Positions 7,279-15,321 of a DNA stretch of 24,340 bases are shown one piece after another. The notes under the pieces were generated by a model. The model was not told where the DNA came from. It did not search any database and was given only the letters and a program-made list of their open reading frames with translations. The DNA comes from Blastocatellia bacterium. Its GTDB lineage: Bacteria > Acidobacteriota > Blastocatellia > Pyrinomonadales > Pyrinomonadaceae. How positions within the stretch are numbered: the first letter of the stretch is position 1; every line of letters starts with the position of its first letter. The DNA lies in contig JACDAK010000061.1 in assembly GCA_013695495.1 (NCBI GenBank), forward strand, positions 1 through 24,340, in the 5' to 3' direction. Made by a program: the position numbers and the translations under genes.

Positions 7279-8091
7279 ATGAAGCTATTTAAGACCTGTT
7301 TGAGTTTGTGTTTGGTATTGATCGTCGGGCAGGCGACGGCGTTTGCTCAGGATGAGGCGGGCACTGCGAAGCGTGAACCGCAAACTGCCGAAGCAGAAGC
7401 TGTGTTGAAGAAGGCTGTCGCGGCACTCGGCGGGGAGAGGTATTTAAACGTGAAGACCCAGATCGGCCGTGGGCGATACAGTGTTCTGCGAGATGGCATC
7501 ATCGTGTCATTTCAGAGTTTCTATGACGTGCTGGTATACCCGGACAAGAATCGGACGGATTTCAAAAGCGGCGGCGTAAAGACGGTCCAGACCAACGCCG
7601 GCGAGAGCGGATGGGTATTTGACGGCAACCTGGAAGTGATCCGTGATCAATCGGATCTGCAGCTCGCAAATTTCAAACGCGGGACGCGTGTAAGCATCGA
7701 CAATCTGCTGCGGGGAAACTGGCGCGACGCTGCGGAGCTAAGTTACACCGGCCAGCGCCCGGGATCGCTTGGTAAGCGCAACGACGTGGTCAAGCTCACA
7801 TACGAAGACGGTTTTGAGGTTGAGTTCGAATTCAGCGACGAAGGCCTGCCGCAGAAGACCGTTTATCACCGAATAGGCGGCGGCGGTGAAACGATCTCCG
7901 AAGAAGACCGCTACGCGCAATTCATTACCATCGGCGGTATCGCAACCCCATTCATCATTGACCGTTATTCGAACGGCGTGCACCTATCGCGAGTAAATTA
8001 TGAGTCCGTCGAATACAACAAACGCGTCCCCAACGACATCTTCGAAAAACCCGCAACTCCCCGGGCATTCCGAAAAGATCTGCGACTGTAA
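7279..8091 (+). CDS. Exported LolA/LppX-like protein of unknown function
   Basis: This 270-residue protein begins with a clear signal peptide (MKLFKTCLSLCLVLIVGQ, cleavage probably after AFA at about residue 23). The start at 7279 is preferred over the in-frame ATG at 7234, which sits in a terminator hairpin and would bury the signal peptide. No good Shine-Dalgarno is visible. The mature part starts with an EAVLKKAVAALGGERYL helix and then runs as long antiparallel strands (GRGRYSVLRDGIIVSFQSF, NDVVKLTYEDGFEVEFEF, GIATPFIIDRYSNGVHL). This pattern is like the half-barrel of outer-membrane lipoprotein sorting proteins (LolA, LppX) and similar acidobacterial proteins. It may bind a lipid or other hydrophobic ligand, but that is inferred from the fold pattern only. 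It is followed by a terminator shared with the opposing RNase gene. Confidence 0.6.
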   Translation: MKLFKTCLSLCLVLIVGQATAFAQDEAGTAKREPQTAEAEAVLKKAVAALGGERYLNVKTQIGRGRYSVLRDGIIVSFQSFYDVLVYPDKNRTDFKSGGVKTVQTNAGESGWVFDGNLEVIRDQSDLQLANFKRGTRVSIDNLLRGNWRDAAELSYTGQRPGSLGKRNDVVKLTYEDGFEVEFEFSDEGLPQKTVYHRIGGGGETISEEDRYAQFITIGGIATPFIIDRYSNGVHLSRVNYESVEYNKRVPNDIFEKPATPRAFRKDLRL

Positions 8092-8110
8092 CCACACATG
8101 AGGACGAAGG

Positions 8111-8143
8111 AAAAGGAGGCATCGGTTTTGATGCCTCCTCTTT
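8111..8143. terminator. Bidirectional terminator between convergent genes
   Basis: A perfect 9-bp stem, GGAGGCATC (8115-8123) and GATGCCTCC (8130-8138), has a 6-nt loop. It is preceded by AAAA and followed by TCTTT, so it can end transcription of both the LolA-like gene (+) and the RNase gene (-). Confidence 0.8.
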
Positions 8144-8163
8144 CACTGTGCTCAGTGCCTGAT

Positions 8164-10923
8164 TTAAATGAATGCAAAATCGAACTGGGCCTGATGGATC
8201 GATGCATCGGACGTTATATCGACGTTCCCGATATATGCCTCGATCTCGTCGAGTACCGCACGTTCCGTGGAACGTAGCGCCTTCGAAACTTCCGGGTGGA
8301 TGCGAAGCGTCGTTTGCCGAACATCGTCGAGTTCTTTCGACAGCCGACGGGCCTCGGAAAGGATCTCGTAGCAAATGGTTGTCGCCGACTTAATCCACCC
8401 CGCACCCTCGCAATACTCGCACGGCGAGCACATCGTCCTTTCAAGCGATTGCTTCACGCGCTTACGGGTCATAATGATTAGCCCGAAATCGTTGAACGAG
8501 AGCACCTTATTCGGCGACTTGTCCGATGCTAAAGCCTCCTGCAGCGCCTGCGAAACCTTGTGCCGGTTGCGCCTGTCCTCCATGTCGATCAAATCGAGCA
8601 CAATGATACCGCCGAGGTCACGCAGCCGGATCTGACGCGCGATCTCGTCGACTGCTTCCATATTCGTTCGCGTGATCGTGTCTTCAAGCCGAGCATTACC
8701 CTTACCCACGAACTTGCCCGTGTTCACATCGATCGCAACAAGAGCCTCGGTTTGGTTGATAACAAGATACCCGCCGGACTTCAGCCATACGCGGGGCTTG
8801 AGCGCCTTGTCTACCTCTTCCTGAACGCCATAGGCTTCGAGGATCGGCGTTTCGCGGGTGTAAAGCTTGATCCGCTTTACCATGCGCGGCTGAATGCGAT
8901 TGATGAATTCGACGGTTCGAAGATATTCTTCTTCACTGTCGACGCGGATCGCCGTGAACTCGTCTGAGAGCTGATCTCGAAGCAATCGCTGAACGAGGTC
9001 CAGATCTTGGTGTACGAGTGCAGGCGATTTAGCCTTTTCCGATTGTTTGCGGATATCAACCCACGTGCGGACAAGGTAACGTGCATCCTGTCGAAGGTCT
9101 TCTTCAGAAATGCCGACGCCAGCTGTGCGAACGATAAAGCCGCCTGACGGAATTTCTTCGTCTTGGCGTATGCGCTGAATAAAGGCTCGCAAGCGTGCTC
9201 GTTCGTTCGACGACTCGATCTTACGCGAAACACCGAGGTGCTCGATGGTCGGCATATAAACGAGAAACCTTCCCGGCAGCGCTATATGCGATGTGATGCG
9301 AGCCCCTTTCTTGGCGATGGGTTCTTTCGCGATTTGCACCAAGATCTCCTGGCCTTCACGAAGAAGGTCAGAGATCGTCGGGGCTCCACCTTTACGGTCT
9401 TCGCGACCGTCGCCCCGATTGTCCCGGCTGTCGCGATTCTCCGGTCGAGAATCGCCGCGACCACCGCGGGCTTGCTGAGTTCTTGCTCCGCCGCCACGAC
9501 CGCCACGGCCTCGGCCCCCGCGTTGGTCGCCTTTCTGATCGTCTTTTGCTTGTTCGTCGCCGTCTTCAGAACTTTCGGGCCTTCCCTCGGCGGCTGCTTT
9601 GTCCGGCTTTTCCTCGATAGGCTCAGCCGCCTTTTTTTCCTCGGCAATTGCAGCAGCGGGTCCGTCGGGTGACGGTTCACTTGCTACATCCTCAAATCCG
9701 ACAGGTGCTTCGGAGCCGCCCTCACCCGTTTCCGGTTTGCGCCCCCGACCGCCGCGCCTGCGTCCGCGCCCGCCGCGGCGGACTGACATCTCCGCAGTGT
9801 CTGAGGATTCCTGAACGCGCGCCTCACCATCGGGGATCTCAGTATCGTCCGATTTCGTCTTGCGTGACGTTCCGCCCTTGGCCTTGGTGGTTTTAGCTTT
9901 CGCAGTTTTCGCGCGAGTGGCCTTCTTGGGCTTTTCTTCCGTACCCGAACTCTCGGTTTCATCTGTTCCTTCAGCCCCGTCCTTAATGTCCGACTTAGTT
10001 TTGCTCCCTTTCGTTGCTGCTTTGGTGCCCGTCTTAGCGGCACGTGCGCGAGCCGGTTTCTTCTTCTCTTGCTTCGCCGGAGCCTCGTCGTCTTCGTCCG
10101 CTATTCGTTCAAAACGGCTTTCGGTGGCCCCAAGATCGCCGATGAGCGAACCCACTTCAGCTTCGTCTATGCTTTCCATGTCAAACTCGACCGCCCGCAC
10201 TTTGTCGAATATCGCTTCCTGAAGATACGCGTCCTTAAAGAGTTCACCGGTGTCCTCATCGTCGATCACGCGTTCAAAGCCCGAGTCGTCAAAATCAAAA
10301 ACCGGCTCCGCGCGTCCCGACGTATCTCTGTCTCTGTCTCTGTCTCTGTCTCTGTCTCTGTCTTTGTCTCTGTCTCTGTCTTTGTCATCATCAACAGCAG
10401 AGCCCCTAGCTTTGCGGTCGTCCTGCTTCGGCTGACTCCTTTCCGAATCGCGCCCGCGACTGCCCCGGGACCGGCCACGCTTTTCTTTGGTGTCGGCCTT
10501 TTCGGCGCTGACATCGTCGTTAGCATCGTCATCAGAAGCATCGACTAGGGGTTCGGTCAATTCCTGTGCAGACTCCATCTGCTTTTCGCGTTCGACGCGG
10601 GAGCGTTCGATGCGGTCGTTCGCTTCCCGCTTCGCTTCCTCGGGCGAAGTCTTCTTCGATTTTTCCATTACGATACGCTCGATCTCTTCTTCTTCGTCGA
10701 AAAAGTCCGAGACGTATAAAAACGCATCGCGCTCGAGCCCGATCGCGACAAACGCAGACTGCATGCCGGGGAGCACACGCTGCACCCGGCCCTTATAAAT
10801 ATTCCCCGCAATACCGGCATTCTCGTCGCCGCGCTCAATGTAAAACTCGCTGACACGGCCGTTATCAATAATTGCGATCTTCTTTTCGCGTCCGTTGACG
10901 CTGATGATCATTTCCTTTGACAT
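8164..10923 (-). CDS. rng: Ribonuclease E/G with a large insert in the S1 domain
   Basis: This endoribonuclease is 919 residues long. The N-terminus (ANIYKGRV-type motif at GNIYKGRVQRVLPGMQSAFV, then FLYVSDFF) is the first half of the S1 domain. The second half resumes only at P515 (PTISDLLREGQEILVQI). Between them lie about 440 charged, low-complexity residues rich in Asp, Glu, Arg, Lys and Gly, including a DR/DK repeat and RGGRGR clusters. The core of about 480 residues is RNase G-sized. Catalytic Mg-binding aspartates are D732 (AIDVNTGK) and D777 (IIVLDLIDM), 45 residues apart compared with 43 in E. coli RNase E. The zinc-link cysteines are C835 and C838 (CEYCEGAGW). There is no long C-terminal scaffold, so the insert may take over RNA or partner binding. 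The ATG at 10923 has AGGA about 13 nt upstream. Symbol rng or rne: the core size favours rng, but this is not certain. Confidence 0.9.
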   Translation of the reverse strand: MSKEMIISVNGREKKIAIIDNGRVSEFYIERGDENAGIAGNIYKGRVQRVLPGMQSAFVAIGLERDAFLYVSDFFDEEEEIERIVMEKSKKTSPEEAKREANDRIERSRVEREKQMESAQELTEPLVDASDDDANDDVSAEKADTKEKRGRSRGSRGRDSERSQPKQDDRKARGSAVDDDKDRDRDKDRDRDRDRDRDRDTSGRAEPVFDFDDSGFERVIDDEDTGELFKDAYLQEAIFDKVRAVEFDMESIDEAEVGSLIGDLGATESRFERIADEDDEAPAKQEKKKPARARAAKTGTKAATKGSKTKSDIKDGAEGTDETESSGTEEKPKKATRAKTAKAKTTKAKGGTSRKTKSDDTEIPDGEARVQESSDTAEMSVRRGGRGRRRGGRGRKPETGEGGSEAPVGFEDVASEPSPDGPAAAIAEEKKAAEPIEEKPDKAAAEGRPESSEDGDEQAKDDQKGDQRGGRGRGGRGGGARTQQARGGRGDSRPENRDSRDNRGDGREDRKGGAPTISDLLREGQEILVQIAKEPIAKKGARITSHIALPGRFLVYMPTIEHLGVSRKIESSNERARLRAFIQRIRQDEEIPSGGFIVRTAGVGISEEDLRQDARYLVRTWVDIRKQSEKAKSPALVHQDLDLVQRLLRDQLSDEFTAIRVDSEEEYLRTVEFINRIQPRMVKRIKLYTRETPILEAYGVQEEVDKALKPRVWLKSGGYLVINQTEALVAIDVNTGKFVGKGNARLEDTITRTNMEAVDEIARQIRLRDLGGIIVLDLIDMEDRRNRHKVSQALQEALASDKSPNKVLSFNDFGLIIMTRKRVKQSLERTMCSPCEYCEGAGWIKSATTICYEILSEARRLSKELDDVRQTTLRIHPEVSKALRSTERAVLDEIEAYIGNVDITSDASIHQAQFDFAFI
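10325..10384. repeat. Hexanucleotide tandem repeat inside the RNase E/G gene
   Basis: Ten head-to-tail 6-bp units, eight TCTCTG and two TCTTTG, encode alternating Asp-Arg/Asp-Lys on the minus strand. Gain or loss of units would keep the reading frame and change only the length of the charged insert. Confidence 0.95.
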
Positions 10924-11398
10924 ACAAAGTTCACTTTCCTAATTGAATTGGTTTTCTCGTTGCCGATCGCGCAGGGAATGCAGAAGAGACGTGGATAGTT
11001 GAGTTGAAGCTCACCCTTATCCGTTCTGTTGGGCAGATTTCGCGTAGAATAATACTTTTTTACTGTTGTCGCGGCCGCTAGTGAGGCCGAAACGGAGAGC
11101 TATGAGTGTTTTCACGCAGGAACCCTTTGTGATCGGAAAAGCCGCACGAGCTTCTCACGATCCGGGAGCAGCGACACCTTTTATCGTGTCGCGCTCTACC
11201 AACTAATCTGCGAAATTGCGGCATTATCAGCCGCTTGAAAATCTTCCCTGTTTGCACCGCAGCTAAGTCCTTGAACCGAGCCAATGGCAAACTCCCACTT
11301 AGTATATAAGAAATCAAAGCTTAGGTAAATGAGAACCGGCTAAATTGCGAACGTCTTTGTTAAATTTCTAAAGGCGCAGATACAATTGAGGTCTCATT
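10924..11398. other. 475-bp divergent intergenic region, rng to polA
   Basis: No coding frame here looks real. The region holds a stable hairpin at 11166-11196 (GAGC, bulged A, GCGACAC, 8-nt loop, GTGTCGC, GCTC), a smaller one at 11218-11234 (GCGGC/GCCGC), and a tRNA-like D-arm sequence on the minus strand at 11193-11206. A minus-strand TATTAT (11049-11054) could be a -10 box for rng, but no -35 fits. RNase E genes in other bacteria have structured leaders used for self-control, so the long upstream region may matter for regulation; this is an inference. Confidence 0.45.
11357..11386 (+). promoter_or_regulatory. Predicted promoter of the DNA polymerase gene
   Basis: TTGTTA (11357-11362), an 18-bp spacer and TACAAT (11381-11386). 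It would start transcription near 11393, only about six bases before the ATG at 11399, and would exclude the GAGG at 11388-11391 from the mRNA. Confidence 0.5.
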
Positions 11399-13174
11399 AT
11401 GGAAGTCTATTTTCAGATAGTTCGCGATGCCGCGGGGTTGTCCAAGGCATGCGAGGAATTGGCCACAGCGCCATATCTCGGTTTTGACACGGAAACTACC
11501 GAACTTGACCCTCGCCGCGGCGATATTCGGCTCGTGCAGTTCAGCACGGGCAAGAATACCTTTGTGATCGACCTCCTGCCTTTTAGGGCAGGCGGCGATT
11601 TGAAGGCCAACCCGGACCTCGCACCGCTGCGTGAACTTTTGTCGGCGGCAAGGCCGGTAAAAATCGCCCATAATGCCAAATTTGATGCGAAGTGGGTGCG
11701 ACATCATCTCGGCTGCGAGCTTGGGGGGATTTTCGACACGTTCCTTGCGAGCCAGATCATCGCTGCCGGCGACCCGGACCGCCGGCATTCGCTGGCAGAT
11801 GCAGCCCAAGTATTCATTTCGACCGAGCTCGACAAATCGGAGCAGGTGAGCGACTGGTCCGCAGCCGAGCTATCGCAGTCGCAGGTGGAATATGCAGCAC
11901 GCGACGCCGCAATCCTTATCCCTCTACACGAGGTGATGGCCGAGCGGCTGAGAAATGACGGACTTGAGCGAGTCGCCGCGCTCGAATTCGACTGCGTAAT
12001 GCCGATAGCCGAGATGGAGTTGGCCGGCATTTACCTGGACAAAGCGCGGTGGCGCGAACATCTGGCAACTGTCACCGCGGCGCAGGGTCGGGTGGCCGAT
12101 GAGCTTCAGGAAATGCTTGCGGGCGGTGTAGCGCAAGCATCGCTTTTCGGCCGTCCCGAGATAAATCTCGATTCGCAGCCGCAGGTGCTCGCGGCGCTGC
12201 GCAACCTAGGCGTGCCCGTACAGGACACGACACAGGCTTGGCAGCTGCAGCCGCTTTCCGAGGGCTACCCCGTGATCGGCAAGCTACTTGAATATCGCGG
12301 AACACAGAAATCGATAACGAGTTTTGGCGAGAACATACTTGAGTTCATAGAGCCTTCCACGGGGCGCATCCATGCGGATTTCCGTCAGATAGGAGCACCG
12401 ACCGGGCGGTTTTCGTGTTCCAATCCAAATCTACAGCAGATACCTCACGACCAGAAGTATCGGCGATGCTTCAGAGCTCCGGATGGCAAAAAGCTGGTGA
12501 TAGCGGACTATTCGCAGATCGAACTGCGGATCTTGGCGGAGTTTTCGGGTGACAAGAACTTCATTGAGGCTTTCAGATCAGGGCAGGACTTTCATTCGAC
12601 CACAGCGGAACGAGTTTTCGGTGTCAAACCGGAAGACGTAACGGCAGAGCAACGCTCATTTGCGAAGCGGCTGAATTTCGGCATCGTTTACGGTGTCGGC
12701 GCCTCGAGGTTCGGGCTGATGACCGGCCTTTCGCAGTCAGATGCGGAGAACACGATGCGGCGATATTTCGGGGCTTTCGGAGCTTTGGACTCCTATCTGC
12801 GCGAATCAGGCAACAGCGTGATAGCGGACCGCGCGGCGCGAACGGCTTCCGGCAGGCTGCTGCGACTCAGGTTCGACGAAACGGACCGAGCGAAGACTGG
12901 TGCAGCTCGGCGCTACGGGGTGAATATGCCTATCCAAGGCACGTCAGCGGATATCTTGAAACGAGCACTTCGGCTGCTGCACGACTCATTTCAGGGAACA
13001 TCAGCGAAGCTGGTGAACATTGTACACGACGAAATAGTTGTAGAATGCGACGCAGCAGATGCCGAAGACACGTGCGCACGATTGCAGGGTGCGATGAAGG
13101 CGGCAGCGGAAGAATTCATCGAGAAGGTCCCGGTAAAGGTCGACGCCGCGATCGCAGACGAGTGGGCGAAGTAG
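11399..13174 (+). CDS. polA: Short DNA polymerase I: 3'-5' exonuclease plus polymerase, no 5' nuclease
   Basis: This family-A polymerase has 591 residues, whereas the classic Pol I has about 900 and also carries a 5' nuclease domain. The N-terminus is a DEDDy proofreading domain with intact metal ligands: D30 and E32 (GFDTETTELD), N92 and D96 (HNAKFD), Y165 and D169 (YAARD). The polymerase part has motif A with D370 (IADYSQIELR), motif B with R419 and K423 (RSFAKRLNFGIVYG), and motif C H543-D544-E545 (NIVHDEIVVE). All catalytic residues are present, so both activities are expected. The ATG at 11399 has GAGG seven bases upstream. A role in repair or gap filling is inferred; Okazaki primer removal would need a separate nuclease. 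It may be a second, specialised enzyme next to a full-length PolA elsewhere, so the symbol is tentative. It converges on the next gene with only 2 bp between stop codons. Confidence 0.9.
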   Translation: MEVYFQIVRDAAGLSKACEELATAPYLGFDTETTELDPRRGDIRLVQFSTGKNTFVIDLLPFRAGGDLKANPDLAPLRELLSAARPVKIAHNAKFDAKWVRHHLGCELGGIFDTFLASQIIAAGDPDRRHSLADAAQVFISTELDKSEQVSDWSAAELSQSQVEYAARDAAILIPLHEVMAERLRNDGLERVAALEFDCVMPIAEMELAGIYLDKARWREHLATVTAAQGRVADELQEMLAGGVAQASLFGRPEINLDSQPQVLAALRNLGVPVQDTTQAWQLQPLSEGYPVIGKLLEYRGTQKSITSFGENILEFIEPSTGRIHADFRQIGAPTGRFSCSNPNLQQIPHDQKYRRCFRAPDGKKLVIADYSQIELRILAEFSGDKNFIEAFRSGQDFHSTTAERVFGVKPEDVTAEQRSFAKRLNFGIVYGVGASRFGLMTGLSQSDAENTMRRYFGAFGALDSYLRESGNSVIADRAARTASGRLLRLRFDETDRAKTGAARRYGVNMPIQGTSADILKRALRLLHDSFQGTSAKLVNIVHDEIVVECDAADAEDTCARLQGAMKAAAEEFIEKVPVKVDAAIADEWAK

Positions 13175-13176
13175 CG

Positions 13177-13746
13177 TTAGTTGACGAGTGATGGATCCGA
13201 GACCCGGAGAAAGTCTTTCAAGCCCGCCGCCTGCTGAGGCAGAAGCGTAAATTCATAAGATCCCAGCTTGAGCCGCGTCCCCGGCGCCGCAACGGCGTCC
13301 AGCACCTCGCGGGATATCTCAAAATTTAGGTACTCCATTCCCTGCGGCAGCTTAGCGGCGTAACGGGAGGGGCCGATGTCATAGGTCCCTTTGGTGGTCA
13401 CAAGGGTCAGCGAGTGGTTTGCCGCAAAACGTGGCTTTTTTGACTTAACCCAGAAGGTGAGTTTCACCGGGTCGGGTGCGGCGGACAAGGTTTCACCGGC
13501 GAAGAAGAAGCCTGCGGCGAAGTTGATAGCGAGGATGCCGGCTTTCGCGGCTTCGGCGTGCGCGAAATTCTCGGCGACGAACATCACCCGAGTAGTTCCA
13601 CCGGCAGGCTCGAATTTGAATGTGATTAGATCCCCGGCGCCGAGTGCTCGGATCTGAGCGTTTGCAGTAGTCGAAGTTTTAGTCTGTGCCGACACAGACA
13701 ATGCTGTCAGCACGCAAAAAAGGGCCGCGTAAAGGGAGTTTTTCAT
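13177..13746 (-). CDS. Exported protein of unknown function
   Basis: This 189-residue protein begins with a signal peptide (MKNSLYAALFCVLTALSVSA, cleavage probably before QTK). The mature part is predicted to be mostly beta: ITFKFEPAGGTTRVMFVAE, PVKLTFWVKSKKPRF, SLTLVTTKGTYDIG, LNFEISREVLDAVA and LKLGSYEFTLL. There are no cysteines after the signal peptide and no recognisable catalytic motif. I do not recognise the family. No Shine-Dalgarno is seen before the ATG at 13746. It is convergent with the polymerase gene, with 2 bp between the two stop codons and no terminator between them, and it faces away from the unit at 13928-15281. The function is unknown. Confidence 0.7.
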   Translation of the reverse strand: MKNSLYAALFCVLTALSVSAQTKTSTTANAQIRALGAGDLITFKFEPAGGTTRVMFVAENFAHAEAAKAGILAINFAAGFFFAGETLSAAPDPVKLTFWVKSKKPRFAANHSLTLVTTKGTYDIGPSRYAAKLPQGMEYLNFEISREVLDAVAAPGTRLKLGSYEFTLLPQQAAGLKDFLRVSDPSLVN

Positions 13747-13893
13747 AATAGATAGTTTGCAGGCCGGGTGGCCGCGGAGTAGAGATCTTCCGAATCAGCG
13801 AAATCATCGCCACATCGATGATCTCATATCCGAGACGCCGAACGCTATCAGTTTTTTGGAGAAATCAGCGGGCGGGGGCGTTAGCCTTTCAAA

Positions 13894-13915
13894 ACCGCCC
13901 GCGTGCGCGGGCGGT
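13894..13915 (-). terminator. Probable terminator of the zinc-ribbon gene
   Basis: A perfect 9-bp GC-rich stem (ACCGCCCGC at 13894-13902 and GCGGGCGGT at 13907-13915) has a 4-nt loop. On the minus strand it ends in a run of four Ts, 13 bp after the zinc-ribbon stop codon. There is no T run on the plus strand. The rest of 13747-13927 shows nothing gene-like. Confidence 0.7.
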
Positions 13916-13927
13916 CTCGATAGTAGA

Positions 13928-14674
13928 TCAAGAAGCTGAGGTGGCCTCAGTCTTTTGTTCCGGTTCTGGCTGATTGATATAGAGTATGCGGGTACAGCTT
14001 TCGCATGTGACTATAGAGTCCATCCGCTTCACCTGCACCTGCATTTGCGGCCTGAGAGCCATATAACACGCCGAGCACGAGCCGTTGATGACCTCGGCAA
14101 CTGCAATACCGTCGCGGCTGCGTTGTGCCATTCGGTTGTAAACCGACGCCAACTGAGCCGGAAGCGTCTCAAATACCTTTCCGCGCTTGGCGGTTTCTGC
14201 ATTGAGCTCTTTCTTTATCGTTTTAAGCTCCGCATCGAACGAGGCAAATGTTTCCTCGCGTTTGGCGTCGAGTGAGTCGATTTCCTCCGCACGGTCCGTG
14301 AGTTCCTTTTCAACCGCTTCACTAGCCGTCATTTTTTCCACGATCTGATTTTCAAAGGTCGCGATCTGCCTCTGAAACGAATCTATCTCTCGCATCGCGG
14401 TTTCGTATTCCTTTTGATTCTGCGAATGTTTGAGGTTGCGGTCGGCTCTTTCTAGATAGGTCTTATATTCCGATACGCTTTGTTCAAGTTCGCCACGCTC
14501 GGCAGTAAGTGTATCGCGGCGATTTTGTATCTCCCGTATAGAAAAAGCGTGCTGTTCGAACTCCTGTTCAATTTCAGCACGCCTTTGTTCCGCTGTGTCA
14601 ACCGAATTTTTCAGTCGACGTATGTTGGTGTCGGTCTTTTGTAGATCTATTAATTTTTCTAACTCTGGTCTCAC
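13928..14674 (-). CDS. Coiled-coil protein with C4 zinc ribbon (DUF164/CdsZ-like)
   Basis: This 248-residue protein is mostly a long coiled coil (about residues 10-180, heptads rich in Glu, Lys, Arg and Leu) followed by a zinc ribbon with C200-x2-C203 and C224-x2-C227 (GSCSACYM, TCESCTRILYI). This is the layout of the C4-type zinc-ribbon family that includes chlamydial CT398 and Helicobacter HP0958. Members have been linked to secretion or flagellar chaperone roles and RNA binding, but most are uncharacterised. The frame stays open up to 14809, but I choose the GTG at 14674 because the family begins there (VRPELEKLIDLQKTD), an AGGAG lies 12 nt upstream, and a longer start would overlap the preceding gene. 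It probably shares an mRNA with that gene, 88 bp upstream. The C-terminal tail is acidic and disordered. Confidence 0.82.
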   Translation of the reverse strand: MRPELEKLIDLQKTDTNIRRLKNSVDTAEQRRAEIEQEFEQHAFSIREIQNRRDTLTAERGELEQSVSEYKTYLERADRNLKHSQNQKEYETAMREIDSFQRQIATFENQIVEKMTASEAVEKELTDRAEEIDSLDAKREETFASFDAELKTIKKELNAETAKRGKVFETLPAQLASVYNRMAQRSRDGIAVAEVINGSCSACYMALRPQMQVQVKRMDSIVTCESCTRILYINQPEPEQKTEATSAS

Positions 14675-14762
14675 TGTATTAAAAATCTCCTGACTAAAAA
14701 AGCTGCCAATGTTCAGTTTAATACGAAAGAGCCTTAGGACAAAGCGTATGGCGGGATAAGCC

Positions 14763-15281
14763 TCAAAGTTCCGCGAAAATCCGAAAATGCTCGGCAATAT
14801 CATCCGCATGAAACGATTCCCCCCGTTTGCCGTCTACGATGCGGAACCAGTCCGGCGTATCGCCCACGGGAATGAGGTGTAGCTGTTCTGTAAGCTTCGG
14901 AATCCCGAAGTGTGACAGCCGTGCAATGGCCAATGCCCCCCCCCGCATAAATCCGTCGGCGGGGGTCCGCGTCCAACCGGCCTCGACAGAGAGGCATCTC
15001 ACACCTTTGCTTAGGTTTATGCGAGTTCCCGTGATATTCGATATGCCGAGATTAAAGCTATGCGGTTCGTGTCTATGGATGAGAATGCCGGCGGCGGCGG
15101 CTTGCCGAGTGGTGCCGAGCTCGATCAATGAATCGACGAGCCACCGTACGCCTGCCTCACGCCGCAGATCGTTCGCGGCGCGCAGGGTTAGATAATCTGC
15201 GACGTCGCCGCGTCCGGACGCATGCGCGGCATCGATCGCCCGGGCAAGCATAGTTGACCAAATTTGGTCCAACTCATTCAT
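14763..15281 (-). CDS. Conserved-looking protein of unknown function
   Basis: This 172-residue protein has no signal peptide or membrane segment and is probably cytoplasmic. The N-terminal half is helical (LDQIWSTMLARAIDAAHASG, DVADYLTLRAANDLRREAGV, WLVDSLIELG). The second half looks like beta strands (GILIHRHEPHSFNLGISN, GTRINLSKGVRCLSVEAGW) and ends in helical FHADDIAEHFRIFAEL. I do not recognise the family. The ATG at 15281 lacks a clear Shine-Dalgarno. A run of nine Gs on the coding strand (14936-14944) encodes part of MRGGAL and could slip. It lies upstream of the zinc-ribbon gene and probably heads that unit. It is divergent from the TPR gene at 15402. Confidence 0.65.
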   Translation of the reverse strand: MNELDQIWSTMLARAIDAAHASGRGDVADYLTLRAANDLRREAGVRWLVDSLIELGTTRQAAAAGILIHRHEPHSFNLGISNITGTRINLSKGVRCLSVEAGWTRTPADGFMRGGALAIARLSHFGIPKLTEQLHLIPVGDTPDWFRIVDGKRGESFHADDIAEHFRIFAEL

Positions 15282-15321
15282 ATGACGAGGATAGGACCCG
15301 CGGAGGGCAATTGCAATTTCG

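Noticed and set aside
10250..10435. Plus-strand frame rich in Ser-Leu repeats
   Set aside because: It is the antisense shadow of the hexamer repeat in the RNase gene.
11078..11317. Minus-strand 79-codon frame in the rng-polA gap
   Set aside because: There is no ribosome-binding site and no protein-like pattern, and it runs across the hairpin and tRNA-like region.
13757..13939. Plus-strand 60-codon frame after the exported-protein gene
   Set aside because: It covers the terminator hairpin at 13894-13915 and has no start signal or recognisable composition.
14675..14809. Upstream extension of the zinc-ribbon protein to 14809
   Set aside because: It would overlap the preceding gene, and the added residues do not match the family, which begins at the GTG at 14674.
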